Origin: Palsa-870 sp039935415
GTDB taxonomy: Bacteria > Chloroflexota > Dormibacteria > Dormibacterales > Dormibacteraceae
Assembly (NCBI GenBank): GCA_039935415.1
Contig: JBDTKH010000014.1
Location: 1 to 64,000, forward strand
DNA length: 64,000 bases
Direction: 5' to 3'
The translations under genes were made by a program, and so were the position numbers. This document shows positions 26,082 through 34,036 of this stretch, in pieces. How positions within the stretch are numbered: position 1 is the stretch's first letter; every line of letters begins with the position of its first letter. Below the pieces are notes generated by a model. It did no database searches. It was not told the DNA's origin and saw only the letters and a program-made list of their open reading frames with translations.

Positions 26082-26260
26082 GTTAACCAGCGTGGCAGGG
26101 GCGGCCGGGTTCAACCCGGCCGCGATTTTGTTCTCGTCACTCCACGCGATGCCACGGGTGACTATTTAGTGAAATCTCAACGTCATGCCGGAAGGAGAGC
26201 AGCGCCTGCGGCGAAGCCGCACGCGCGATGAGAGGAAACCACTCTGGGGTTTCCTCTCAT
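26082..26260. repeat. Structured intergenic element, copy A
   Basis: First of two copies of a ~177-base element (other copy at 35242-35417). Read on the plus strand it has three hairpins: GCGGCCGGG / CCCGGCCGC (26101-26123); a stem GCGC, C-C mismatch, TGCGGC, GAA loop (26202-26226); and a 13-base stem ATGAGAGGAAACC / GGTTTCCTCTCAT (26228-26260). GTTAACCAGCGT opens it, and CCGGAAGGAGAGCA precedes hairpin 2. The copies differ by compensatory changes in stems 2 and 3, so the structure is probably selected as RNA. Strand and role are unknown. The end touches the 3' end of the lipase gene. Confidence 0.75.
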
Positions 26261-27051
26261 ACCCTCCAGGGTGCAGGGAGCATGTAAGCCAGAATGCGGT
26301 AGACGTCCGGGTTCAGGGCCAGGCCGATGTGGCTGCCCTGGACCTCGATCGCGTTCACGTCATGTCGCAGGCACGCCTTCCAGTTGACGACTCCGTCGGA
26401 GCGCGAGTAGACCGAAGTCGTTGGGACGCGCGGCTCGGCGGCGAGGTCGCGCAGGAACCGCGCCTCGACCGACGCCGGATGCCGGTAGCGAAACATGTTG
26501 TAAAGGTGGGCGGCCCGCACGCCGGCCATCGTCAATGGATGCACGTCGAACGGGTCCTGGAGAGGCGAGCCGAGCGTGATCACCTGCTCGACAAGGTCAG
26601 GTCGCCGGTGCGAAAGCACTTTGGCCAGCACCCCGCCCCGGCTGTGACCAACGACTGACACCCGCGCGCCGGTCTTTCGCTTGAGCTCCAGGAGCGTGTC
26701 GAGAAGCGGCCTGAGCATGACCTCCGAGTACATGACGTTGAACGCGACGCCCGCCATCCGCGGGCGGTAGCCCGCGCGCCGCAGCCACTGAAACGGCGTG
26801 TGAAGAGTCCAGTCGCCCGCGAGGAAGCCGGGGATGAGCATCACGGGCTTGCCGAGGCCGGGTGGAACTTCGACACCGCGAAAGACGGGGTCGCGGATCA
26901 GCCGCAGGTATTCGAGATAGATTCGACCTTCGAGCCACATCGGAGGGATCGGGTCCCACCGGCCGATGTGGCGGAGGTCCGGGATGATCGATGCGACTCT
27001 CCCAAATCTGCTTCGACGTTTGCTGCGAGGGGGTTCTGAGACCGTTGCCAC
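26257..27051 (-). CDS. Alpha/beta-hydrolase, triacylglycerol lipase-like
   Basis: A 264-residue hydrolase. It has GKPVMLIPGFLAGDWTLHTP (oxyanion-hole region) and the nucleophile elbow VSVVGHSRGGVLAKVLSHRR with Ser in GHSRGG. VYSRSDGVVNWKACLR holds the acidic residue position and EVQGSHIGLALNPDVYRIL the catalytic His. There is no signal peptide. A close relative is encoded at 29191 with the same motifs. Likely an esterase or lipase of unknown substrate. Confidence 0.87.
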   Translation of the reverse strand: MATVSEPPRSKRRSRFGRVASIIPDLRHIGRWDPIPPMWLEGRIYLEYLRLIRDPVFRGVEVPPGLGKPVMLIPGFLAGDWTLHTPFQWLRRAGYRPRMAGVAFNVMYSEVMLRPLLDTLLELKRKTGARVSVVGHSRGGVLAKVLSHRRPDLVEQVITLGSPLQDPFDVHPLTMAGVRAAHLYNMFRYRHPASVEARFLRDLAAEPRVPTTSVYSRSDGVVNWKACLRHDVNAIEVQGSHIGLALNPDVYRILAYMLPAPWRV

Positions 27052-27073
27052 GTTGATTTCTTGAGCGTGTCTC

Positions 27074-27967
27074 CTATGAAACCGCAGCCTGGTTGCGAGC
27101 GATTCTATATGGGCTCCACGCGCTCAACGCGTCCATGAACGCGTCAGGCACTTCCATCATCGGGACGTGCCCGACCCCTTCGAGGACCTTCAGCGTCCAG
27201 TCGGGCCGGCGGCGAACGAGGTCGCGAGCCGCTGCGACCGGAATGAGGCGGTCGAGGCCTCCGTGGATCACAAGGGTCGGCGCGCGCACCTGCGCGACCC
27301 GCGCCCAGAACCGAGGATCGGCCATGCGCAGCCCAATCGATCGGCTCGCCTGCAGGAACGCCCGGCCGTTCTGAGGTCCGAGCCGTTCCCTCTCGCGCGT
27401 GAGCGCGACATGCGCGTCGACGACCTCGCGCGACACGCGGGACGGATCCGCGCACACAGCAGCCAGCGTCTGGCGCACGAGCCCCTCGGGGCCGAGCTCG
27501 CGTGCCCGCCTCGCGAGGAGGATGTCGGCCAACCCTGGGATCGAGATCGCCGCCATCACTCCGAGGAGGATGGGCTCGGGGCGGCGCACGCGAGGGCCGG
27601 GGATGGCCGGGTCGACCAGGATCAGCCCCGTCACCGATGACTGATGTGCCGCGCCCTCGAGGATCGCGATGTGGCCGCCCATCGAGTTGCCCATCAGCAT
27701 CACCGGCTCCCCGATCACCTTGTCGATGAACGCATGCACCAGGTCGGCGTTCGCGCCCACTGCCGCCGAGCGCCGGAACAGGGGAGTTTGACCAAAGCCC
27801 GCCAGGTCGATGGCGAGCGCGTGGTAGCTCTTGGCGATCTCCGGGGCCACCGCCATCCAGTTCAAGGCGCTTCCGCCGAGCCCGTGCACCATCAGGAGGG
27901 GCTTGCCCTCGCCGCCGTAGTCGATGTAATGGACCGGTCCGTCCAGGTCGACGGTTTTATGGCGCAA
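27074..27967 (-). CDS. Alpha/beta-hydrolase fold protein
   Basis: A 297-residue hydrolase. It has GKPLLMVHGLGGSALNWMAV (oxyanion HG), the nucleophile elbow VMLMGNSMGGHIAILEGAAH with Ser in GNSMGG, the acid region APTLVIHGGLDRLIPVAAAR and the His in LEGVGHVPMMEVPDAF. The frame stays open far upstream, but the fold begins with RHKTVDLDGPVHYIDYGGEG, so I place the start at the TTG at 27967. Substrate unknown. The upstream region holds a palindromic repeat. Confidence 0.87.
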   Translation of the reverse strand: MRHKTVDLDGPVHYIDYGGEGKPLLMVHGLGGSALNWMAVAPEIAKSYHALAIDLAGFGQTPLFRRSAAVGANADLVHAFIDKVIGEPVMLMGNSMGGHIAILEGAAHQSSVTGLILVDPAIPGPRVRRPEPILLGVMAAISIPGLADILLARRARELGPEGLVRQTLAAVCADPSRVSREVVDAHVALTRERERLGPQNGRAFLQASRSIGLRMADPRFWARVAQVRAPTLVIHGGLDRLIPVAAARDLVRRRPDWTLKVLEGVGHVPMMEVPDAFMDALSAWSPYRIARNQAAVS

Positions 27968-27987
27968 CGCGTCAATCCTACGCCTGG

Positions 27988-28022
27988 CCTCCCCACCTGG
28001 TGGGGAGGTCCCGCGCAGCGGG
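27988..28022. repeat. Double-hairpin palindromic repeat, copy 1
   Basis: CCTCCCCACC-T-GGTGGGGAGG followed by CCCGC-GCA-GCGGG: two adjacent hairpins, then a GGTGGG tail. The same two-hairpin design occurs at 35946 and 55886. It lies between the divergent hydrolase and DoxX-Rieske genes. Confidence 0.65.
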
Positions 28023-28117
28023 GGTGGGCCGTTTGCCCAGCCCGCCTTCGCGATTCTCAGCGCATTCCCAGCCGCTGCACAGGAGTGCCTCAGCCAATCC
28101 CCGGTAATCTCGGTGCG

Positions 28118-29149
28118 GTGGCCAGGAAAGGCGCTCAGAAGCTCGCCCGTCAGCAACCGCAGCGCCTGGCGCAGCAGCCTCAAGGTTCGCGTGATGCACC
28201 TTCCGACCGCTGGCTGACCTATGGCACGGTGCCGCTCCGCCTGTTCCTCGGCGTCACGTTCGTCTACGCGGGCCTGCAGAAGATCGCCGATCCCGGGTTT
28301 CTTCAACCGGGCGCGTCGACCTACATCGGGACGCAGCTCCAGGGCTTTGCGAACCACTCCCCGATCGGCTTTGTGATCCAGTTCTTCGCCCTCCCGGTGC
28401 CGCAGCTCACCGGCATCGGCGTCATCGCCGCGGAGCTGGTGATCGGCGTGCTCGTCCTGCTGGGCCTGGCGACTCGATGGGCGGCGGCGGCGGGCGCGCT
28501 CCTGAGCTTTGTCCTGTTCCTCACTGCAAGCTGGCCCGTTCAGCCGTACTTCCTGGGCTCGGACAGCATCTATACGGTGGCCTGGATCACGCTGCTCCTC
28601 GTCGGCGACCAGGGGGTGCTCTCCATCAGGCCGCTGATCTTCGGCCCCGGGCAGCCGGCGCAACGCGGTCGCGCGGCGGCGACGGACATGAGCCGGCGCC
28701 GCCTGCTCCTCCAGCTCGGCGGCGCCTCGGTCGCGCTCGTCTGGGCGCTCGCGCTGCTTCCCCGCGCCCGCCCGGCGATCCAGGCCGCTCCTGTCAGCAC
28801 AACCCCGGACGTCAGTCCAACGCCTGTCGCATCACCGACCGGGACCAGGATCGGCGCGCTTGCCGACCTCCAGTCGAAGGGCTTCCTGGACTTCCAGGAC
28901 CCGACGACCGGCGACCCTGGGGTGGCCGTCTCGCTTTCCGGTGGAAGCGTGGTGGCGTTCGACGCGATATGCACCCACGCCGGCTGCCCGGTCAGCTACG
29001 ACACGAACTCGCGGTTGTTGGCCTGCCCGTGCCACGGCGCCGAGTTCGATCCGTCGCGCGGAGCGGCCGTCGTCGCCGGACCGGCGCCGACGCCTTTGGC
29101 CTCGATTCGGGTCGAGATCGGCGCCGACGGGGGCGTGTACGCAGGCTAA
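28118..29149 (+). CDS. DoxX-family membrane protein fused to a Rieske domain
   Basis: A 343-residue fusion. Residues ~30-185 are a DoxX/DoxD-like membrane domain with four segments (RLFLGVTFVYAGLQKIADPG is the family start). A second hydrophobic stretch after SRRRLLLQLGGASVALVWAL looks like a twin-arginine-type signal. The C-terminal ~110 residues are a Rieske [2Fe-2S] domain with both ligand motifs, CTHAGCPVSY and CPCHGAEFDPSRG. DoxD relates to thiosulfate:quinone oxidoreductase, so an electron-transfer role at the membrane is plausible; the partner is unknown. GTG start at 28118 chosen because the frame upstream is not protein-like. Confidence 0.83.
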   Translation: MARKGAQKLARQQPQRLAQQPQGSRDAPSDRWLTYGTVPLRLFLGVTFVYAGLQKIADPGFLQPGASTYIGTQLQGFANHSPIGFVIQFFALPVPQLTGIGVIAAELVIGVLVLLGLATRWAAAAGALLSFVLFLTASWPVQPYFLGSDSIYTVAWITLLLVGDQGVLSIRPLIFGPGQPAQRGRAAATDMSRRRLLLQLGGASVALVWALALLPRARPAIQAAPVSTTPDVSPTPVASPTGTRIGALADLQSKGFLDFQDPTTGDPGVAVSLSGGSVVAFDAICTHAGCPVSYDTNSRLLACPCHGAEFDPSRGAAVVAGPAPTPLASIRVEIGADGGVYAG

Positions 29150-29190
29150 AGGCCAACCCGAGGCGGCGCACCAACCTACCATCCCGGAAC

Positions 29191-29880
29191 GTGAAGCTCT
29201 GGGACCCGCTTGCGCTGCGCGAGCTGTCGGCGCTGCTGCGCGATCCTGTGTTTCGCGGCCGCGGCATTCCCCATGGCGACGGCCGGCCCCTGTTGCTGAT
29301 CCCCGGCTTCCTGTCGGGCGACTGGTCCCTGCGCCTGATGCACAGCTGGTTGGAGCGCATCGGCTACCGGTCATACCTCTCGGGCATCCTCTTCAACGTC
29401 CATCACTCGGAGCGAATGCTCGCCGGGCTGCGGCACAAGCTCGTGGAGGTGGAGGCCGAGGCAGGCTCGCGGGTCACGCTCGTCGGTCACAGCCGTGGCG
29501 GCTTGCTGGCGAAAGTGCTGTCTCAGCGCCGGCCGCAGAGCGTCGAGCAGGTGATCGCCCTCGGCGCGCCGCTGGCCGACTGGACCGACCTGTCGATGAT
29601 CACGACCCGTGCGGTCGGCGTGGTCAGGACCGCGAATGAGCTCGCCTACGGTCGCAGGCTGAATCCCGAGGCGCGCTTCGGGCACGACCTCGAGCTGCCC
29701 CCTGTCGTGCCCACCGTCTCGATCTACACGAAGTCGGACGACGTCGTGAACTTTCGCTCGTGCCTGCGGCCCGACATCCCGTCGATCGCCGTCTGGGGCA
29801 GCCACAATGGCCTCGTCATCAACCCGGAGGTGTACCGGCTCCTGGGGCGACTGCTCGCTCGGCCGCGGCGGACCGCTTGA
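29191..29880 (+). CDS. Alpha/beta-hydrolase, lipase-like paralogue
   Basis: A 229-residue relative of the hydrolase at 26257. Shared features: LRDPVFRGRGIP, PLLLIPGFLSGDWSLRLMHS, ILFNVHHSERM, the nucleophile elbow LVGHSRGGLLAKVLSQRRPQ, VSIYTKSDDVVNFRSCLRP and the terminal WGSHNGLVINPEVYRLL with the catalytic His. GTG start at 29191. Its stop overlaps the next gene's TTG start (TTGA). Two paralogues within 4 kb point to a local duplication followed by divergence. Confidence 0.85.
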   Translation: MKLWDPLALRELSALLRDPVFRGRGIPHGDGRPLLLIPGFLSGDWSLRLMHSWLERIGYRSYLSGILFNVHHSERMLAGLRHKLVEVEAEAGSRVTLVGHSRGGLLAKVLSQRRPQSVEQVIALGAPLADWTDLSMITTRAVGVVRTANELAYGRRLNPEARFGHDLELPPVVPTVSIYTKSDDVVNFRSCLRPDIPSIAVWGSHNGLVINPEVYRLLGRLLARPRRTA

Positions 29881-30731
29881 TCCCAGCCGCGATCGCGCTC
29901 GCACTCGCGGCCGCTGTCATTCATGGAACGTGGAACGTGCTGGTCAAGGTCAGCGGAGACCCGATGGCCACATTTCGGCGCGCAACCATCGCGGCGACGA
30001 TCGTCGTCACGCCGCTCACGGCAGTCGTATGGGTGCTCAACGGCCGACCTGGCCTTTCGACTGCCGCCGCGGGTTGGTGCGCGCTTTCGGCCGCCCTTGA
30101 ACTGGCCTACCTGTGGCTGCTGGCGACCGCCTACCGCCGCGGCGAGATCTCCGCCGTGTACCCGATCGCACGCGGTTCGGCGCCCCTTCTCGCGGTCGTG
30201 GTCGGTCTGGGGTTGCTCGGCGAGAGATTGACGGCGCAGCAGCTGGCCGGGGTGGTCCTGCTTCTTCTCGGTACCCTGACCGTCAGCCTCTCGCAGGTGA
30301 GCGGACGCGGCACGATCCCGGCCCTTCTCACGGGCGTGGCGATCGCCTCCTACACTGCCGTGGACCGAGTTGGGGTGCGGCTTTCCACACCCTGGTTGTA
30401 TGGATGGCTGCTCATGGCGAGCCTTGCCCTGACGGTGCCCGCGTCGATGTGGGTCGCGTCGAGGCTGACAGTGACGCGCCAGGTGGAAAAGCAGCCGGTC
30501 CTGAGTCGCCGCAAGGCGCTCGTGATCGGCCTATTTATCTGGGGCGGATACTTGCTCGTCCTCTGGGCTCTGAGCTTCGCCCCGCTGTCGGTGGTCGCCC
30601 CCGTACGCGAGACCTCTGTCGTAGGCGTTGCGGTCTGGGGAGCGTGGAGGCTTAAAGAGAGCAAAGGAGCCGCGATGAAGGTGTCAGGCGCCCTCGCCAC
30701 GCTCGTCGGAGTCAGCCTTCTGGCGCTGTGA
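29877..30731 (+). CDS. EamA/DMT-superfamily transporter
   Basis: A 284-residue membrane protein with about ten hydrophobic segments in two EamA repeats. Repeat 1 starts LALAAAVIHGTWNVLVKVSG and contains YRRGEISAVYPIARGSAPLL; repeat 2 contains SFAPLSVVAPVRETSVVGVA. This is the drug/metabolite transporter layout. The substrate is unknown. TTG start overlapping the lipase stop, so the two genes are coupled. Confidence 0.85.
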   Translation: MIPAAIALALAAAVIHGTWNVLVKVSGDPMATFRRATIAATIVVTPLTAVVWVLNGRPGLSTAAAGWCALSAALELAYLWLLATAYRRGEISAVYPIARGSAPLLAVVVGLGLLGERLTAQQLAGVVLLLLGTLTVSLSQVSGRGTIPALLTGVAIASYTAVDRVGVRLSTPWLYGWLLMASLALTVPASMWVASRLTVTRQVEKQPVLSRRKALVIGLFIWGGYLLVLWALSFAPLSVVAPVRETSVVGVAVWGAWRLKESKGAAMKVSGALATLVGVSLLAL

Positions 30732-30860
30732 TCCGGCCGCGGAGTTGGGTGGTAAGGTAGATCGGTCGCCTGGTTGCGGGCGATGTGCGCCGCGGTCGTC
30801 GAAACTTCTCGAAAGGGCCCCAGGCGTTCGCGACATTGCTTTCGAGAAGGGAGTTGGGAG

Positions 30861-31064
30861 ATGCCGACAGGGACCATCAAGAAGTTGGTCTCGGACCGCG
30901 GGTTCGGGTTCATCGCGGCTGAGGACGGCCGGGAATATTTCTTCCATCGGACGGGCCTCGACTCGGCCGTGAACTTCGACTCGCTGGCCGGTGGCGAGCG
31001 CGTGAGCTTCGAGATCGAGCCGAGCCAGAAAGGCCCGCGCGCGAACCGGATCAAGCTCGCATAG
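30861..31064 (+). CDS. Cold-shock-domain protein
   Basis: A 67-residue single CSD protein. RNP1 appears as DRGFGFIAAEDG and RNP2 as REYFFHRTGL. It begins MPTGTIKKLVS, as CspA-like proteins do. Binds single-stranded nucleic acid and probably acts as an RNA chaperone. A GGGAG ribosome-binding site precedes the ATG and an intrinsic terminator follows, so it is a one-gene unit. A long AT-containing leader (about 100 bases after DMT) may hold a cold-responsive 5' UTR. Confidence 0.93.
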   Translation: MPTGTIKKLVSDRGFGFIAAEDGREYFFHRTGLDSAVNFDSLAGGERVSFEIEPSQKGPRANRIKLA

Positions 31065-31075
31065 CAGACCTCTAC

Positions 31076-31109
31076 GAGGCCGGTCGCGCGGTGGCGGCCG
31101 GCCTTTTTT
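31076..31109 (+). terminator. Intrinsic terminator after cold-shock gene
   Basis: GGCCGGTCGC and GCGGCCGGCC form a GC-rich stem with a 6-base loop, followed directly by six T. A classical rho-independent terminator, 12 bases after the stop. Confidence 0.88.
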
Positions 31110-31110
31110 C

Positions 31111-31427
31111 ATGAACGCCAAAGCCCGCGAGTTCGAGATCGTGCCGCACGGTGACTTCTCCCTCGAGGAGGGCGCCAACTTCGTCGGAGCATGGCACAGG
31201 GCACCTTCCGACTCCGATGGGCCATCGGGCCACCCTTCACCTGGCCTTCCTGACGGACGAGGCATGGGCTCCGATCGGCGGCCTACGGCCTGGCGCGCGA
31301 GCCGGACCTGGAGACGCTTGAGAAGCTGGCCGAGGAGTGGTCGCCCTACCGGATGTGGGTGTGCGTCTGCCTGCGCAGGACGATGGAGGGCGGCGTGGGC
31401 ATGACGCATTCGCGAGCCGCACGCTGA
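31111..31427 (+). pseudogene. Decayed AlkA-type glycosylase
   Basis: Pieces of an AlkA-family protein in different frames. At 31111 onward: REFEIVPHGDFSLEEGANFV, the usual N-terminal beta-domain start. Near 31218 a shifted frame gives GHRATLHLAFLTDEAWAPIG, the next part of that domain. From about 31282 another frame gives AYGLAREPDLETLEKLAEEW and SPYRMWVCVCL, the C-terminal end. The central HhH-GPD domain with the catalytic Asp is gone. This is a relic with a large deletion and frameshifts, not a working gene. Confidence 0.65.
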
Positions 31428-31433
31428 GCCCGC

Positions 31434-31823
31434 TCAGCGAGAGGCGACCCTCACCATCGTCAAAGCCGCCGCCCACAGCAGCGAGCCGACCGCGAGCAGC
31501 ACCCACATCGTCCATGTGATGAGAGACAGCTGGACGAGCGCCCCGAAGATGCACATCGCCGCCGCGCCTGCCAGCAGGAAAGCGCCGGGCATCAGGATCC
31601 AGGCCGAGTACCACGGCGGCTGCGGCGAGTTGCCACCATCGGAGAATCGCGCGGCGCCGAACGCGATCACCGCGACGATCACCGCCGGTGCCGCAAGCCC
31701 GATCGCCCATCGAAGCGGAACGGTTCCCGCGGCCGCGCCGAGCAACGGCTGAACGCCGGCCATCGCCAGCGCCGCGGGCACAGCGAACACGACCAGCCGG
31801 AGCATGGTGCTGGCGGTCGGCAT
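31434..31823 (-). CDS. Small membrane protein of unknown function
   Basis: A 129-residue protein with four hydrophobic segments: LRLVVFAVPAALAMAG, WAIGLAAPAVIVAVIAFGAA, WILMPGAFLLAGAAAMCIFG and MWVLLAVGSLLWAAALTMV. No motif is recognised. It lies 9 bases after the next gene's stop on the same strand, probably the last gene of the amidase-methyltransferase-GH10-like operon. Confidence 0.65.
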   Translation of the reverse strand: MPTASTMLRLVVFAVPAALAMAGVQPLLGAAAGTVPLRWAIGLAAPAVIVAVIAFGAARFSDGGNSPQPPWYSAWILMPGAFLLAGAAAMCIFGALVQLSLITWTMWVLLAVGSLLWAAALTMVRVASR

Positions 31824-31832
31824 CTCAGCGCA

Positions 31833-33215
31833 TCACGCCCCGGGCACGACCGGGACTTGCGCCGGCACGGTGAAGACGGGTTCCGTGTGCACCCGGCCCA
31901 GTGCAACGTCGTGGTAGTAGGCGGGCACCGCCAGCTGGCTCATGAACCAGTCGTTGAGCGTTTCGGCGCGCTGTTCAAACCCGGCCTCGGTCGTGATGCC
32001 ATCCGCGTATGGCTGGCGGGGCAACCCTGACGCCAGGTCGGGCGAATCGTAAAAGTCGCTCGTGGCGTAGACGGACGTCGACCCGTACGAATAGATGGCC
32101 ACGCCCAGCACCTGGTTACCGGCCGCCGACGGCGCGAGGACGCGACGAATTTGCGCCAGCGAGTCCTCCGAGTAATTCAGGAAGGCGCCCATGCCGGTGA
32201 CGACCCGGCCGGCGAAGCCGGAATCCTTTTCGAAGTTCAGCCACTGGTTGAACCAGAGCTGCTCGCGCCTGCTCCAGTCGCTGTCGTAGTTCATCGGCAC
32301 CCCGAAGTCGAGGTAGCCGTTGACCATCCACTGATACCAGTCCTGGAACACGGACGAGTACGCCGAAGTCAGGGGCCACTGGGCGGCCGTCGCCGGTCCG
32401 CCGCCAAAACAGATGAGCGCACCACTCAGCTTGACCGAAGGCTTCCGTTGCTTGAGGTCGTCGTGCAGGTCGCGTACGAACGCGGTCACCTGGTCGCGAC
32501 GCCATCCCTGCCAGCGGGGGTCGTCGGGCGCGGGAGTCGCCGTCGCGCCGGTCTGCTGCTTGTAGAGGCTGAGCGCCTTGGAGCTGTAGCCCCAGGTCGT
32601 GCCGGGATAACGGACAAAGTCCATGTGCAGGCCGTCGACGTCGTAGCGCATGGCGACGTCCATGAAGATCTTGTGCGTGTACGCCTGGACCTCCGGCACG
32701 CCCGGGTCGAGGTATCCGCCGGAGGATCCGTCGTTGGTCCGATTGACCCAGTCGGGGTGCATGACGTACACGCCGCTCTCTTCTCCAGCGAAGAACGTGT
32801 TGAGCCAGGCGTGCACCTCGATCCTGGGAGTCGACGCATGCGCGAGCCGTATCAGGTACGACAGCGGGTCGAAGCCCCTGGAGCCCACGATGTCCAGGGC
32901 GCGCGGCTCGTCGGCGCGGTTGAAATACGCGTTGCCTCTCGGGCGAACCTGCACGATGAGCGCGTTGAGGTTCGCGCGACGTGCGTCGGCGACCAGCTTC
33001 TCGATTTGAGCCGGCGACTTGATGCCATCGTGAAATGCGTCGACCCAGATGGCGCGGTACTCGGGCGGACCGTACGCGATGGGACTTGCGGATGGCGAGG
33101 GCGAAGCGAGCGGCGACTGAGACGGTGAAGCGGCGGGCGTTGTCGAGGCCTGCGGACCTTGGGCGCAGGCGCTCAAGACGGCGAGCAGCAAGAGCGTCAG
33201 GCACGCACGCCGCAT
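31833..33215 (-). CDS. Lipoprotein with glycoside hydrolase-like (GHL10/DUF187) domain
   Basis: A 460-residue secreted lipoprotein: signal peptide with lipobox LSAC (Cys17), a Ser/Pro linker to about residue 48, then a TIM-barrel domain. Family marks include EYRAIWVDAFHDGIKSPAQI, NALIVQVRPRGNAYF, IEVHAWLNTFF and YDVDGLHMDFVRYPGTTWGY. GHL10 proteins are thought to act on cell-wall or extracellular polysaccharides. One base overlap with the methyltransferase stop. Confidence 0.87.
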   Translation of the reverse strand: MRRACLTLLLLAVLSACAQGPQASTTPAASPSQSPLASPSPSASPIAYGPPEYRAIWVDAFHDGIKSPAQIEKLVADARRANLNALIVQVRPRGNAYFNRADEPRALDIVGSRGFDPLSYLIRLAHASTPRIEVHAWLNTFFAGEESGVYVMHPDWVNRTNDGSSGGYLDPGVPEVQAYTHKIFMDVAMRYDVDGLHMDFVRYPGTTWGYSSKALSLYKQQTGATATPAPDDPRWQGWRRDQVTAFVRDLHDDLKQRKPSVKLSGALICFGGGPATAAQWPLTSAYSSVFQDWYQWMVNGYLDFGVPMNYDSDWSRREQLWFNQWLNFEKDSGFAGRVVTGMGAFLNYSEDSLAQIRRVLAPSAAGNQVLGVAIYSYGSTSVYATSDFYDSPDLASGLPRQPYADGITTEAGFEQRAETLNDWFMSQLAVPAYYHDVALGRVHTEPVFTVPAQVPVVPGA

Positions 33216-34036
33216 CAGGCGACCGCGCGCAGGACGTGGCTGTTGCCGGCGGTCTCGATCGCGCCCGGGTGCTCACGCTGAAGGGTGGTCGTGGCCTCCT
33301 CGATGAATGCGTGGCGGCCTTCGGCGTCCAGTCCGTCCAGGCGTGACGCGCAGTCCCACCAGCTGGCGAACAGCGAGACCAGCTGCTCGGCGGATTTCCA
33401 GTGGACGGTCTCGTGCACGACGTCGACCTGGACAGTGCTGAAACCGGCTTCGCGCACAGCCTGCGCAAACCTTTGCGGATCGACGACCGTTTCCCTGGTG
33501 AGCGCCCGGTCGGCCGGCTGCGGGGCGGGTGGGAGGTGGCGATCGACGACCCCCAGCAGCAGCGACCACACGCTGCTCCCGGCGTCCGCGAGCGGGACGC
33601 TTGCTGCGAACCTGCCGCCGGGCCGCAGCACGCGCCGAGCTTCCCGGAGCGCGACATCCAGCTGAGGAACGAAATGGAGCCCGTGCCCGCACGCCGCCGC
33701 GTCGAACGTGGCATCGGGGAACAGGAGGCGCTCGATGTCCATGACTTCGAAACGCGCGTTGGGCGCGCCGGCCGCGCGCGCCAGGTCAAGCATGCCGGGC
33801 GCGAGGTCGACCCCGACGAGCTCGCCGCCGGGCAGCACGAGTCGGGCGAGGCGGACGCTGAGCGTCCCCGGTCCGCATGCCAGGTCCAGGACCCGCATTC
33901 CCGGTTGCACGTCGAGCCACTCGATGACCAGCGAACGGCTTGGCGCCTCGCCCCGCTCCATGATGCCCTCCAACCGGCGTTGATACGCGGCCGCGTGCCG
34001 GCTGAAGATCGCCGGGAAAAGCTCGTTCGATCTCAT
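33215..34036 (-). CDS. SAM-dependent methyltransferase (class I)
   Basis: A 273-residue enzyme with motif I VLDLACGPGTLSVRLARLVL, motif II around LVGVDLAPGMLDLARAAG, and the later AACGHGLHFVPQLDVALREA with RRVLRPGGRF. This is the UbiE/Methyltransf_11 type. The substrate is unknown. The ATG at 34036 overlaps the amidase stop (ATGA) and is preferred over an upstream in-frame start. Confidence 0.88.
   Translation of the reverse strand: MRSNELFPAIFSRHAAAYQRRLEGIMERGEAPSRSLVIEWLDVQPGMRVLDLACGPGTLSVRLARLVLPGGELVGVDLAPGMLDLARAAGAPNARFEVMDIERLLFPDATFDAAACGHGLHFVPQLDVALREARRVLRPGGRFAASVPLADAGSSVWSLLLGVVDRHLPPAPQPADRALTRETVVDPQRFAQAVREAGFSTVQVDVVHETVHWKSAEQLVSLFASWWDCASRLDGLDAEGRHAFIEEATTTLQREHPGAIETAGNSHVLRAVA

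Noticed and set aside
26188..26226. SRP (4.5S) RNA candidate, because of CCGGAAGGAGAGCAGC, similar to the SRP domain IV sequence
   Set aside because: SRP needs a matching 5' GUCAGG arm giving the asymmetric loop, and one copy per genome. Here the motif is followed by a separate hairpin, and the element occurs twice in 10 kb.
27968..28663. Upstream extension of the hydrolase at 27074
   Set aside because: Lies antisense to the DoxX-Rieske gene and crosses a palindromic repeat; the hydrolase fold starts at the TTG at 27967.
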